Below are positions 22,967 to 35,977 of a stretch of 64,000 nt of DNA, piece by piece; the first letter of the stretch is position 1, and each line of letters opens with the position of its first letter. The stretch is taken from assembly GCF_002127325.2 (NCBI RefSeq), contig NC_035443.2, positions 149,310,415 to 149,374,414 on the forward strand, read 5' to 3'. Origin of the DNA: Helianthus annuus. Its lineage: Eukaryota > Streptophyta > Magnoliopsida > Asterales > Asteraceae. Both the position numbers and the translations under genes were made by a program. Under the pieces are notes generated by a model that ran no database searches, was not told where the DNA came from, and saw only the letters and a program-made list of their open reading frames with translations.

Positions 22967-25900
22967 ATGGCTCCCGAGAATTTCAACCCTAATGTATGAT
23001 TATTTTAACCTTATTTTGTGTTTTTGATTAATATGTTGTTGATTCTGATTAGGGTTTATTTGTTTATGTGTTTTGTTGTTTATATATATGTTTTGATTGC
23101 AGTTGATTGTAGTTTGATTAGTGATTGGGTTTTGGAAAGAGTTATAATTGGTTTTTAGGGTTTGTGGGAACAGAATCACAGATCATAGATAAGATTGAAG
23201 TTGACATCTTTGGACTTTATTGAGTGTGTTTATTAGTTGCTAAAAAACACATGTGGTTGTGGTTGTAATAACTTGGGGGGTGTGAATTTGTTTCATGAAT
23301 GAATCTAACAAGAAATTCGCGGGTTAGTTTTGGAAGGGACCCGTATACACGATTGGCTAAACGGGTCGGGTTTGCAGATTGGCCAGTTTACTTTTATAGA
23401 TATTTTAGAAATGTGTGTTGTGTTATAGTTTAATCTTGCTAGGTATTTTATGTCAAATCTTAAAAGCTAAAGGAGAAGTTAGTGTCGGTTTTGTAGTTTT
23501 AACAAGAAAATGTATATCTAAATTCACAACACCTAATACTTTTTCCTATTGAGTGAAAAGGTGGCAAATGAGGAGACGCGTCTCTTCATTTAGTTCAAGT
23601 GGTGGCCGTTGTCGTTTTTTGTAATATTGTATAATGCAATTGTTTTATAGATATTTGTGTTTTTGGCTGTAAATTTGTAATTTAGAGTAGTAATATGCAA
23701 AAGGATCTCAGGTTAAACGGGTCGTGTTCATGTAAATCTATGAATACGCCGCCAATCATTTCAGAGTGTGTTATGACCCGTTTATATCTATAAATCTTCT
23801 AGAAAATGTGTGTTATGTTATAATTTAATCTAGTTGGGTATTTTATGTCAAAACTTAATAGCTAAAAGAGAAGTGAGTGTCGGTTTTTGTAGTTTAAACA
23901 CAATTGTTCTATAGATATTTGTGCTTTTGGTTGTAAATTTGTAATTTTAGATTAGTAATATGCAAAACAGGTTAAATGGATCGTCATTGTGTCAACCTGC
24001 AAAATACACGAGTCGTGTTTGGGTGCATTATATTTCATATATAATTTTAATATCTATCATATTTCATATATATTTTTAATTACTTTTATTTATATGTTCA
24101 TGTTATGTATGTCATTCTTTAATAGGGCAATGCATCTAATTTGCCATGGGAGGATGGTTTTCTTGATTCACTGTCTATTGTAAACTCTGAGAAAGCCGTA
24201 AAGGAAGTCATCCAACCGCCTCTTGTTGAAGGGATTGATGATCATCTTGTGGAGTTTTCAGAGGCCATGAGAAGTATGATTTTTTTTTTTTTCAAATTTT
24301 ATAAAATTGTTAATGACAAACGATAACGATCTTTTTTTATATACTTTTCTTGGTTTGATGTATAGCTGTTAGTAAGGTCTTAAGACGAGCAGCAGAGGGG
24401 AAAGCTTCTGCTCAAGCTGAGGCGTCAGAATGGAAACGTAAATATGAACTGGAGAGAGAACGGAATCGACAGTTGGAAAATACAGGTGTAAGATACGAAC
24501 AACATTATTTGTTAACATAAATCCAAACACTTCATATGTAGAAGACTCATTGCTGTTAGATGATGCTTTAAAATCCTAAAACCGACAGTAACATATGTTT
24601 TTCTGACATCTATAGAGCTTAACAGTAACTACACTGTGGAGAAAGGTGACAACTCAGCAGACCACCTTAAACTCATGTCTGAAACCGATGAACCATCTCA
24701 ATTTTGTAATGAAAAAAATGGAATTTACTCTCATGAGGTTCTTCGAGACAGGGAGCATAACGCGTATTCCAATGTTCATGGCAAGCTTATCAGGAAGGTA
24801 CCGTGATAGACGCATATGCATATAGATAAACATTTATATATACACTTGAAGCTGGTATCTTCTAGAGGTGGCAATTTTTCGACCCGTTTATCTATGAATA
24901 GGTCATACGAGTAAAATAAAAAAGCAGCTCAAACGGGTCAAAAGTCGTCCAAAATTTATTTATAAGGATCATTTTATTCTAAAAAGTAGATTTTTTGTTG
25001 GTGCATGCGGCTGTTGACTTCGTCTTGTATCGAGTCTTGTACTAAGAATGTTAGATTAGGGCACACAGTTCGAGATATATGTAATTCCGCTTGAACAAGG
25101 TAATTCCGCTTGAAAGTTTGTTCATGTAATTCCGCGCGGAATTAGATTCCGCTTGGAATCTAATTTCGCTTGGAACCCTTTCAAACAGAATTAAGAGCCT
25201 ATAAATACCCCTTCAAGCGAAATCATTTGTAACGATTCCGGTTTCAGTGCCGAACTGCTGCCGAAGTGTCGTCTCGCTGTAATTTGTCATCAAATCAATA
25301 ATATCGACAGTTAATGAGTATATCTTGCTGAATTGACCTCAATACGACTGTTTCCGCCTTTCGTATTGAGCATAAACTCTTCTGAACGACTCGTTCGGAT
25401 CCGTAAACGATCCTACATTTTTATTGAAGTAGTATAAATTTGAAACTATATTTGACAAAAGTTGTTTTTGTTGTTAAAATAGTGTTTGGGTCAACCTAAC
25501 CCTGTCTGACCCATACCAAAGCTACCTGTTTTGACCTGAACCCGTTTCACTTTGTTGGAAACCGTGACTGAAAAACGAATATATCCCTATCACAGGCATC
25601 ATTCAAGCTACAATGGTATTGTAAAGGTGAAAAGAACGATCAACATAAACACGATATTGTCTCCTTTGAAAAGGGAAATATAACGACAGCAGAACGTAGC
25701 AGCAAACAGGTATGGCACGCTCCAATTAAAATGAATATTAGAAAACTGAAATGTAATGGCCAACATCGTAAGCCGTAACATATTCATATTGAATTTTGAT
25801 CTGTTTAAATCTGCTGTAATTGGTGTATTTATCGTATTTTATTTCAGATTTGTTTGAAGTGGGAATCTCCTCCACAGACTGTTCTCATCCTGACAAAACC

Positions 25901-28900
25901 AAATTCGACTTCTGTTAAAGTTATTTGTGCAGAAATGGTTAGGTAAGATCCGATATTATAAATATGATATTGCTTCCATTAGAGATATTAAAATTCAAAG
26001 AGTAAATTACAAAAATCGTCCTTTATGTATGTCACTTATTGCAAATTGTGTCCTTTGTCTTCAGTAATTACAAAAAACGTACTCGATGTTTGCAAACCCT
26101 TGCAAGTTATGTCCTTTAGCCCTAACTCAGTTAATTTTTGTGGTTAAATCTACCAAATTGACCCCACATGAGGGTATTTTGTGGTTAAATCTGACCAAAT
26201 GGACCCCACATGAGAGTAAAATGACCAAAATACCCTCATGTGAGGTCCATTTGGTCAGATTTAACCACAAAAAATTAACTGAGTTAGGGCTAAAGGACAT
26301 AACTTGCAAGGGTTTGCAAACATCGAGTACGTTTTCTGTAATTATTGAAGATAAAGGACACAGTTTGTAATAAGTGACATACATAAAGGACGATTTTTGT
26401 AATTTACTCAAATTCAAATCGACTCATTAACGATAAGTAAACACATAGAAATCTAACAACCATGTTTGTTTCAGGTGGTTGAAGGAGAAGAAGTTAAATA
26501 TTTATGTGGAACCAAGGGTAAGAACAGAACTCGTAACGGAGTCCGCATACTACGACTTTGTGCAGACTTGGAAAGATGGTGAGACATGCAACTCTCTATT
26601 GTCATAAAGTTGGAGCATATGTTCTAGAAGGTTCTATTGTCAATCATTCTCGTCTTGTTACTTGACAGATGATGGCTTTTTGCTTCTGCATGAGAAAGTT
26701 GATCTTGTTGTAACTCTTGGCGGGGATGGAACCGTGCTTTGGGTATGAGCTTCTGTTTCCGTCTTTGAAAATCAAATGATTTTAGAAATCTTCATATGTG
26801 ATGTTTTAATTAATTCAATAGTACACGGTATGTTTCTTTTCTTCTATTTTCTAGTATACAAATGTCAAGGAAGTGTAGTGTTGATATTTGCGATTTCCAA
26901 CCTGAGCGATCTTAAATAACTTCTTCTTCGCTTATCTTCTGCAGGCAGCATCAATGTTTAAAGGCCCGGTTCCTCCAATTGTGCCATTTTCTTTGGGCTC
27001 GTTGGGCTTTATGACTCCATTTCGTATCCTAGATCTTTTTGAAAATAGTATTTCTCCTCAAATTCGATGTTCTATTATGATTAATAAGTAAAGTTGGCTA
27101 AATGGGCTGGTCGGGCTGGTTTGGGTAACAAGTCAAAAGGGGTTCGGATTGAAACAACTCAAAACGGGTCAGGTTGGGTTGACCCATAATCTTTTCTTTG
27201 TCCATTGATATAAATAGTTAAGGAGTTAAGTTTGATTATGAATACTATATAATTGTAATGATAATATAACTTAAAAAAATGATTTTGGAGGTGTTTGACT
27301 TCTGACCCGTTTGACCTCATAACCCAACAAACTTATGCTCCGATCGCAGTTTGCGAAAAAAGTGTTATTATTGAATTTGGTTCATAAGTGATCTTTAACT
27401 TTAACAAGATAGTGAACAATACAAAGAATGTCTTAAATCAATCCTCCAAGGTCCAATTAGTATCACACTTCGACATCGTTTGCAGTGCCACGTGATTCGT
27501 GAATCGGCTAAAACCGAGGACGAGACCGAAGAGCCAATACTCGTGTTAAACGAGGTTACCATTGACCGTGGGATTTCATCATTCCTTACAAATCTCGAAT
27601 GTTATTGTGATAACTCATTTGTCACGTGTGTACAAGGAGATGGCTTGATCTTATCAACCACTTCGGGAAGCACTGCATACTCCCTTGCCGCCGGAGGTTC
27701 CATGGTCCATCCACAGGTATGCTGCATGCACTATATTATTTAACTTTTGCTATTCATTTGCGTGTTGAGTATCGTGGCGTTTATTAGTTATCAGGATTAG
27801 ATAATCATCTATAACAAAACACTAGTGTCCCAATGTGCTTCACGGGTTGATTTTATAATAGTAAGATGATAAGGTTTTTGACAAATTCTTATTATATAAG
27901 GATTTAACAGATGAAATAACTGGAAATGACATTTTTTTGTGAAAAATACGGAGTTTTTTTTTTTTTTTTTTTTTTTGTAAAATGGAAGTTAAGTCTATAA
28001 TCAATCTATTCATCCTTATATAATCAGTAAAATTCATTGTCATATTGAATAAAAGGACTGATGTAAATGAGTTGAGCCGAGCATGGATTCCGACTTAGCT
28101 TGAGCTCGGCTCGTACTTGACTCATTTATTGTTTAACTATATTTATTTATATGTATGATTATTTTTATATATTTCTAATTATATATAACATAATAGATAA
28201 TTGTCTCTTTGGTCCTGAAATTCGCTAGAATTTGTTATCTATATTCTATATCCATATATACATGGAAGGGATCATGTGAGAACCAGAAGGTTATTTGAGA
28301 ACCGAGAGAACCTCCATCAATCAAGCAAATTATTTTAATTTGTTTTTTACTTTTTTATGTCATTAATCTTTATGGAAATTAAAAAAAAATTACATGTAGA
28401 TTGACAAGCTACATATATGTGACGCATGAACTACATATATATACCACATATGAGCTACATATATGTAGCTTCGCCAACTACATGTACGCAACTCATCAAT
28501 CTACATATACTTTTTTAGTTTTTATTATGTTTTTACAATAATTAATTTGAAGACATGAATTTTTAGGAAAACTTGGATTTTAATGGAGAAAACGTGATTT
28601 CTTAAAATGGAAACATAAACTTTTACACAATATGTACACATTAAATAAATCCCAGACACTTTTTAAAAGGAAACCTAAGTACTTTTTAGAAAAAAAAAAC
28701 ATGAGTTTTCGTACCGTATGTACAAAAGTGGACCCCAACTGTGAGAGGTTCTGGTTCAGTCATTGATGAGATGAAATGGGGTGATTGCACTCAATTTGCG
28801 TATACTATTTGTTTACACGACTTAAACAAAACACGCAGGTTCCTGGCATCTTATTCACCCCAATATGTCCACATTCCTTGTCGTTCCGACCTCTAATATT

Positions 28901-29147
28901 ACCAGAGTACGTAACACTTAGAATCCAAGTCGCCCTCAATAGTCGAGGTCCTGCATGGGTGTCGTTTGATGGGAAAGATCGAAAACAATTGAGTCAAGGT
29001 GATGCACTTGTGTGCAGCATGTCTATCTGGCCTGTGCCCACAGCTTGTAGAGGGGATTCCACCAATGACTTCTTGCACAGCATTCATGAAGGCCTGCATT
29101 GGAACTTGAGAAAGACTCAATCTGGTGACGGACCCCGAGACTCGTGA
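22967..29147 (+). CDS. NADK1: NAD(H) kinase, NADK1 type
   Basis: Eleven exons with GT/AG borders join in phase to 519 codons: 22967-22993, 24126-24273, 24366-24485, 24616-24797, 25596-25709, 25848-25942, 26475-26578, 26669-26742, 26945-27023, 27409-27716, 28839-29147. The enzyme phosphorylates NAD to NADP with ATP. The N-terminal ~190 residues are acidic and charged (coiled-coil-like [10 protein letters not shown]). The kinase domain follows, with [11 protein letters not shown] at about 279-289 (GGDG motif), LNEVTIDRG near 361-369 (NE motif) and [15 protein letters not shown] (substrate loop). Arabidopsis NADK1 has 524 residues, so this is full length. No plastid transit peptide is seen, which suits the cytosolic NADK1 rather than NADK2. 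Introns 4 and 6 carry transposon insertions. Confidence 0.95.
24996..25417 (+). mobile_element. Solo LTR (Copia-like) in NADK1 intron 4
   Basis: The 422-bp block starts TGTTGGTGC and ends GATCCTACA, so TG...CA. It is flanked by TTTTT on both sides (24991-24995 and 25418-25422). It has a TATA motif (CTATAAATACC, near 25200) preceded by several copies of ATTCCGCTTG in both orientations, which look like enhancer repeats. There is no internal region, so this is a solo LTR. It interrupts an older stretch rich in GACCCGTTT motifs (hAT-like MITE debris). Confidence 0.78.
26000..26409. mobile_element. Mutator-like foldback MITE in NADK1 intron 6
   Basis: GAGTAAATTACAAAAATCGT at the left end is matched by its complement at the right end. 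The arms pair over most of the 410 bp, meeting near 26190-26230. The element is flanked by the perfect 9-bp duplication AAATTCAAA (25991-25999 and 26410-26418), which is diagnostic for the Mutator superfamily. It has no coding capacity. Confidence 0.92.
27717..28838 (+). other. NADK1 intron 10 with MITE-like debris
   Basis: This 1.1-kb intron has a T-run at 27953-27976. At 28390-28510 there is a cluster of short CTACATATATGT-type repeats in both orientations. GTGAGAACCAGAAGG at 28275 and GAGAGGTTCTGGTTC at 28743 are inverted, which suggests a MITE of about 480 bp. No gene was seen. Confidence 0.45.
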
Positions 29148-29274
29148 TTAACGAGTCGGCGGGTTTGATCATTGGTGGTGTTGTAGTTTAGCTTGTAATT
29201 TTATGTGGTGAATGATGTAGATTATAGGTGGATAACCAGTTAGTGACCAAGATTGAAGTAATTTATACAAACAA

Positions 29275-29304
29275 CTAGGTTATTACCCGTGTGTCACACG
29301 GATT
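29275..29304 (-). other. Helitron 3' terminal hairpin and CTAG
   Basis: Minus strand: CCGTGTGACACACGG forms a 6-7 bp stem, 12 bases precede the final CTAG, and T follows. TAACCTAG is identical to the ends of Helitrons A and B. It lies 127 bp after the NADK1 stop codon, on the opposite strand. Confidence 0.9.
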
Positions 29305-29409
29305 GAACGGTAAAAAAAGAAAACACATATATATAACTTTATATTCAAAACAGTTTAAATAAAATAAATGCAAAAGTTTCCTTAACAAATGATAAATGAA
29401 CAAAAAAGA

Positions 29410-32400
29410 CTACAAATTTCCAAAAATTTCTTTGTATACAACATTTGTGGTCTTATTTGTAGCATGGCCATCTTTATCTGTTATCAGCATCTTTAAACCG
29501 GCTCTACTTTTAACCCTTGATAGTGCCACATAAAGTTGACCATGTGAGAAAACAGGATCTTTGAGATACAATCCAACCTTGGATAATGATTGTCCCTGAC
29601 TTTTGTTAATAGTCATTGCAAAACAAACAGCAACCGGAAACTGTCTTCTTTTGAACTTGAAAGGAATTTTCTTATCAGATGGTGACAGACTAAGGCGAGG
29701 GATGAAAGTTCTTGTACCAATATTAGCACCAGATATAATCTCAGCTTCAATCACCCTATTACCAAGATAAAGTACTCGTAGTCTTGTACCATTACACAAA
29801 CCATTCTTTTGGTCAATATTTCGAAGTAACATTATTGGAACACCCACCTTCAAAACTAATTGATGATTAGGTACACCTGAAAGTTTAAGTCCATTCAAAA
29901 CATCCGGTGAGTAGAGCTTTTCATCAAAAGTTTCGTTTACATGATCTGACTGACAAATTGAATCTGAACTTAAGTACTCCTTTTCATCGCCAGGAAACAA
30001 AGACATCAAGCGATCATTGATAGATTGAACAACCTCATTTGTAGGTGCTAAAATGGCTCTATCGTCAAAATAGTTAGGCTCATGGAATCTATCAAGAATG
30101 GAAGGATAGACAAAGTTAATTAAATCAATAATAGGATCAGAAGAATCACCAATTAAAAGATCTTCAGGTATATCAATAGTTGATTCACCATCATTTGCTT
30201 CACCAACTTTTCCTTCTCCGATGTCTAATAGCCAGTTTGAAAAAGCAGTAGTTTCCTTGATGTTTGTAGAGTCGATCCCTAAAGATAACCTCATGTTCTT
30301 TGTCAACCGTAAGACTTTGACGTTTGACCAAATATAAGAAGAACATAATGACGCATTAACAATGTCATGCCTGCTTCCATTTTGTACCACAGGAAGAATC
30401 TGCCTAAAGTCTCCACCAAAAACAACGACCTTACCTCCAAACATGATGTTTGAGCTGCTATGATTGCCAGAGATCAAAATGTCATTCATTGTTCTATTTA
30501 GGGCTTCAAAGGCATGTTTGTGAGTCATTGGAGCTTCGTCCCAAATAATCAAGGAGGCTTTTTTTAGTAGCTCTGCAGCATCACTATTTGGCTTAATAAA
30601 ACACATAGAGTCTTCGGTTAGATTTAAAGGAATAGAGAAACGGGAATGTGCGGTCCTGCCTCCGGTTAGTAACAAAGATGCAATTCCACTCGAAGCTACA
30701 TTTAAAACAATTTTTCCTTTAGATCTGAGTACTGTTGATAATGTCTTCCACAAATAAGTTTTTCCAGTACCACCGTAACCATATACAAAAAACACACCTC
30801 CTTTATTTCGTGTAACAGATGTCATAATATTATCATAGACATGTCTTTGCTCATCTGTTAACGCACTAATGAGAGTAACAACATCGGTCTTCAGATTATC
30901 GATATCATAAGATAGCTCTTCGGTAATCAATCGATTGTTGCAATTTGAAACAAAATCAGAATCAGGAAATGGCATTGCTGGAAACTTTTTCAAAGTTGAG
31001 TTATTACGAAGTAATATTCTCTCAATTTCAAATAGTGTAAGGTTCTTGATTTGATTGTCGGTAAGTGATAACTCTACAACAGACAAATGTGGATTATAAT
31101 AAAGTCAGCTCGGAAATTGCATAATAAGAATTTAAAACATAAAGAAAAATCTATATGCTCATTAGCAGGTTTCATCAAATCCTTAACAAATGTAAATGGA
31201 AATCTTATTAACTTAAGACAATTTAATAAATATTTAATAAATCCTTAACAAATGTAAACGGAAATCAATATTAGCAACAATAAGAAAAAGTTAAACTGAA
31301 AACAAATATGCCTAAGTGCACAGTCAATTTTCAAACACGCAACAATGTAAGGAAAGACCTACAAAGTGTTTACCTACAATTTAATGTTATATTTCTCATC
31401 CATAGAAAAATAAAAACATATGGATAAATGTTGAGATTATGGATATCCTATGGGTCAAATTAGTGAAAACATAGATTAATCATTATACGCAAGACATAGA
31501 TTGAATGCCAATTTAGTATATATATCAGGTACATTTGATTTGGGTCAACTAAGTAAAAAAAAATACATTGGTCATTAAAAGGTTATTACATACTCATGAA
31601 CATATGCGATTTGTAATTGCATTTATTGCAACTCATGGATTGTTTTTACAAATAGAACATGTTACAATTATATAACGTAATGTCAATGCAAATCTTGTTT
31701 TTTAATGATGTAAGTACTAAAACTGTAAAAATAAATTATAGTACCTGGACTTTTTAGTAGCATTTGTTGTTTGTAGAGAATGTCGTCAGATAGGAACTGC
31801 CATGTTTTTTGCCAAACAAATTCAGGTCTAGATAAAGTCTCATTAAGCAACATTGTCGAAAACAAAGACCGTAGAAAATACCCAGATCCTGAGTGACTTG
31901 CCTCTTGAATAGCCTCAATATATTCAGTGTCATCCTCCAAAAGACCTCGTTTGTAACATGCTTCCCTAAAAGTTTTGCATATCTGTTTATTGACTGTCAA
32001 AATCTCAACAAATGATCTTGGGCCTTTAACTTTATTCAAAAGAATCCTTAAAAAGTATGCTTCACCAAGAGCGGGTGACACAGCATGAATTCTACCAATA
32101 GAGAAGCCTCTTTCCCTTCGTTCCCAACATTTTCTTTCAAGCTTCCATACAAATTTTGTTGGAAATTCAACGTATGTTAGATGTTGTGCTTCTGGATATG
32201 TTGCATTAGCTTCCATCCACTTTAAAAACATAGTAGAAGCAACTGAAGGTTTGCTTAAAACGTCGTCTATATCTTCTTCAGCACCATAAACAACGTTTTG
32301 TTGTCCTGGAAGATGGAAAGGTAGCCTGATAACAGACGGAGTCCGATAATGAACATCATAAGAAAAGATACGCCAAGACGCTTCGCATGCAGATACATAT

Positions 32401-35400
32401 CTACAATCGTAATATTCTTTAATCTCATCAGTATCCTCATTAAGGGGATCGTCGTTGTTGCCTTGTTTCAACAAAAGGGTAGCTCTGTCTGGACCTTTGT
32501 TTATGTATTTAAACAAATATTTGATAGAACCAGCCTGGTTGCACCATTCGACATTTATATGTGCTTGATATCGTTTAAGCAAGGTTTTGTTATATGGAAC
32601 CACATTCCTATTGTCCTTTCTAACATCATATTTGTAAATTTCTTTACCAGAATCTCGCCTTCTGTACATTGGAAAACCATTACCGTCAATTGAGGTATGC
32701 TCCAAAAATTTCTTAGGAAACTTTTTTGAACACTTTCCATCTATCATGCATGGAGAATTGAAATTATCAGCACCGCAAGGTCCATGCATCATGTGTTCCT
32801 TTACAAGCAAATACAATTCTGGATCTTCGATTTCATCAGGAATCTCAGCACAAATCACGGGATCGATCTTATCAACTGTAGGAACCTTGTCATCAGGGTG
32901 CATAAACAAACACACGTGAGCGTGGGGAAGTCCACGCTTTTGAAACTCGACAGTGTAAACAACTACAAAAAAAAAATAAACAACAGTCATATAGAATTGT
33001 TGTAAACAGTAAAATATCTACAAAAAGTACACAACGTAAGTTACTTACCGGCTAGAACTTTTCCAAGAATGGATTTGTCCTTCAAATCTTTAACAAAAGC
33101 ATCAAGTTTAATTTTAAACAATCGGCATAATATGTCTGGCCTATCCTCGGCCTTTAAGGTGGTGTCTTTAAGAAATCTCTTGACTTCAGGCCATTTGGGA
33201 TTACAGGTAATGGTTATAAAAAAATCTGGGTACCCAAACCACTTACATAGTGACATCGCGTCTAGATAGTTTTGCATCATGTATCTAGCTCCACCAGTAA
33301 AAGATGAGGGCAATATCACAGGTGTACCAACGTTTGAGCCGTTTAAACCTCCACCGTTTTTTACATTCTTTAGATTCTCGAACGTTTCACAACGTAGGTT
33401 TTTCTGGTGGCCACGTATGAAGAACAACCTTTCACTTTCGATCATTGTGTAAGCATCCACTAAGAACTGTTGGAATAGCCTTCTTGAATTATGAATAAGT
33501 GAAAAACATCCTTCCCTGTCTTGAATTCTGTATGAAAAAAACTCCCTCATTGTACACAAGTTACGCTTCTTGGGTTTCTTTTTGTCAGGAGGCAACTCTC
33601 GATGTGGGATATCAACGCGATAACCATCATCTCCAAAAGGAAAAAGCAAAGGATACTGAAGAGGAAGATAAGACGGATGCAGTTCACTAATACGTATAAG
33701 ATTGCCTGTTTGTGTGTGAACAATAATATCACGTCTGTCTACACAATCGGTAATGTCTCCGACAATTAATGCTGCTACTTCAGAACATGACGGAATGTTG
33801 TATGTCCTCCCGTCTTTATCTCTTTTACCAATAAGCTGTAACTTAAGATTCACATGAGGGTCTTCCTGAAAACAATTTTTAGCCATCCTGTAAATCTTGA
33901 CAAAAGGATTTTCTAAATCCAGCATGTCTTTAATTTGTTGTATAAGCTCCACATCAATGGCTTCATCAACTTGAGATTTATTTGAAGTAACACTGTATAA
34001 TAATAGAACAACTATAAGTTATGATTGTTGAATGATTAAAATAAGGTCGTGAAATAAACTAATAAATAAATAAAAATGAGTTTGTCAGCATACCCGAAAA
34101 CATTCTGTCTGTTTGATATTTCATTATCAGTATCATAGATGTAAAGTTGAGAGAACTTTGGCTTAGAACCATCTTGAGGAAGCAAACTTCCCATTAAATG
34201 ACAATTTTGACCACTTATTCTAAAAATGTTTGGGCCCCTTCCTTTATTAATTGATTTATCAATCTTGCCACCCATCGAGGTAAAGGAGAACATTGAATTA
34301 AGACGTCGACTGTTCTTTAAGAAGTAATTGCTTTTCTTATCACCACCAACAAATAGCTGTAAATAACTTGTAGGAGGTTGTTTGTACGGAGGAAGCTCAA
34401 CTTTTCCATAACCGCAACAAAGAGAAAAACATTTTTCATCTTTTTGACCTCTAATAGCTTCAGCTTTCCATAATTTAGCTTTACATATTTGACATACATT
34501 ATCCTGATCAAGATGATCCAAGTAATCTAGAAAACATAACGGTTAACAATTGACTTAATATTTATATATGTTTGTATAATGATGTATGAAATTTATAAAC
34601 GCATACTTTTAAATACATACCTTTAGAGATTCCTTTAATTACTTCTTCATCCTCTGAGTTCAATTCATCTGTAGGAAATTGAGGAATATCCAAACCAACG
34701 GGATTGAACTTCCGCTTAGTGGAGTGCCGGTTGGTCAATAAAGAGTCATTATTGACGGTAGAAATAGAGATTCTTTCAATCAGATTGGAAGTAAACGATG
34801 GTGGTGTCGCGATGTTGTTATCAAAAGTAGCATAGACTGAAAATTTGTAAAATCAGTAACTTTGTTTTAATTTAATAATATTTGTAAATAATATAAAATG
34901 TACCGTTAGTGATGCTTGATAATGGAGTTGATTGATTTGTATTAAGCCTCTTATTTTGAATAGTTTTTTGTTGCAATCTAAGAGACGTCCGCTGAAAACT
35001 ATTCTCTTCATGAGTAGCATTTTTTAATGGTAGATTAGTGTATGTTGATACCTTCTCTTTACCCTTTGTAACACCTGCAACCAAGTATCAAATACACAAA
35101 TATGAAGATGCTATGCATTGAGCATGTGCAGACAATAGCAACCTTTACACACTTTTGTTTATTTTTTGTAATTATATGTATGCAATATATATGATACTAA
35201 TTGTCAAAATTTAGGTTGATATATATTATTAACATGTTTTGCAAAATTCCGTATGTTATATTTATTAATATTTTTTCTGAATTTCGTAGAGTTATCATTG
35301 CTATTTACTAATAATGAAACGTAAGTAAAAGATAATACCATTAGTTATGTCTGATAATGGGCTTGAACGAATTATATTTGACGTGTTGTTAGCAAGTCGT

Positions 35401-35977
35401 TTTTTTTGAAAATCCACAGAAATATGTGGGCCTACATGCTCGTTCTGGTCGACAAAAAATGTAAATTGACTGGAAGATGATAACTTGCGTTTACCCTTTC
35501 CAACATCTGCAAGACAATTAGTTATATAATAAGATGCAAGTATATTAATGTAAGTTAGGTTAAATCAATTAATATTATTTGACAATATTAATAAACGTGT
35601 TTTGTAGTAATAAAAAATAGATACCAATGGAATTCGTAGACGTTGCATTAAATTTCCTGGAATCTAAATGTTGCTTTCTCAAGTTTCTGTTATGCTTAGC
35701 TTGAATAGTAAACATGTTTGAATCTGAGAAAATAAAAAGATAGTAACTCGTGATTATTGAATTACAACAGTCATTGATAACAAATACGAAAGTTATGACT
35801 TTAATATGCAATGAAAAAAAGAAGTAAAAAACTAAAGTATAAGATTACCGTGTAAAACTTGCGAAACATTAGAAGTAGTCAACTTTGATGCATGTGAAAT
35901 TTTCTTGTTCTCTAAACATCGTTTTCGATGTTGTCGGTTTTGTCTAGCAGTCACGGCACGAATTCGTTTATAGGAAT
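29410..35977 (-). CDS. Helitron RepHel (HUH replication initiator fused to PIF1-type helicase)
   Basis: Nine minus-strand exons join in phase with no stop for about 1,680 codons: 35977-35849, 35723-35625, 35506-35339, 35074-34904, 34836-34621, 34526-34094, 33992-33049, 32962-31745, 31073-29410. The first coding exon upstream of 35977 was not found. Exon 6 has a zinc-finger-like part ([17 protein letters not shown]). The HUH nuclease motif GLPHAH is at about residues 731-736 and the two catalytic Tyr lie in YLFKYINKG. The helicase shows Walker A GYGGTGKT (~1225), [22 protein letters not shown], and [10 protein letters not shown] and LYVALSRV near the end. This protein nicks and unwinds donor DNA for rolling-circle transposition. 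Key residues are all present, so it could be active. Confidence 0.92.

Noticed and set aside
25049..25417. Alternative solo LTR start at TGTTAGATTAGGG
   Set aside because: No flanking duplication fits that start, while 24996 has TTTTT on both sides.
26086..26417. Frames on both strands in NADK1 intron 6
   Set aside because: They are the two arms of the foldback MITE.
32349..33690. Plus-strand frames across the RepHel region
   Set aside because: Shadows of the minus-strand RepHel exons.
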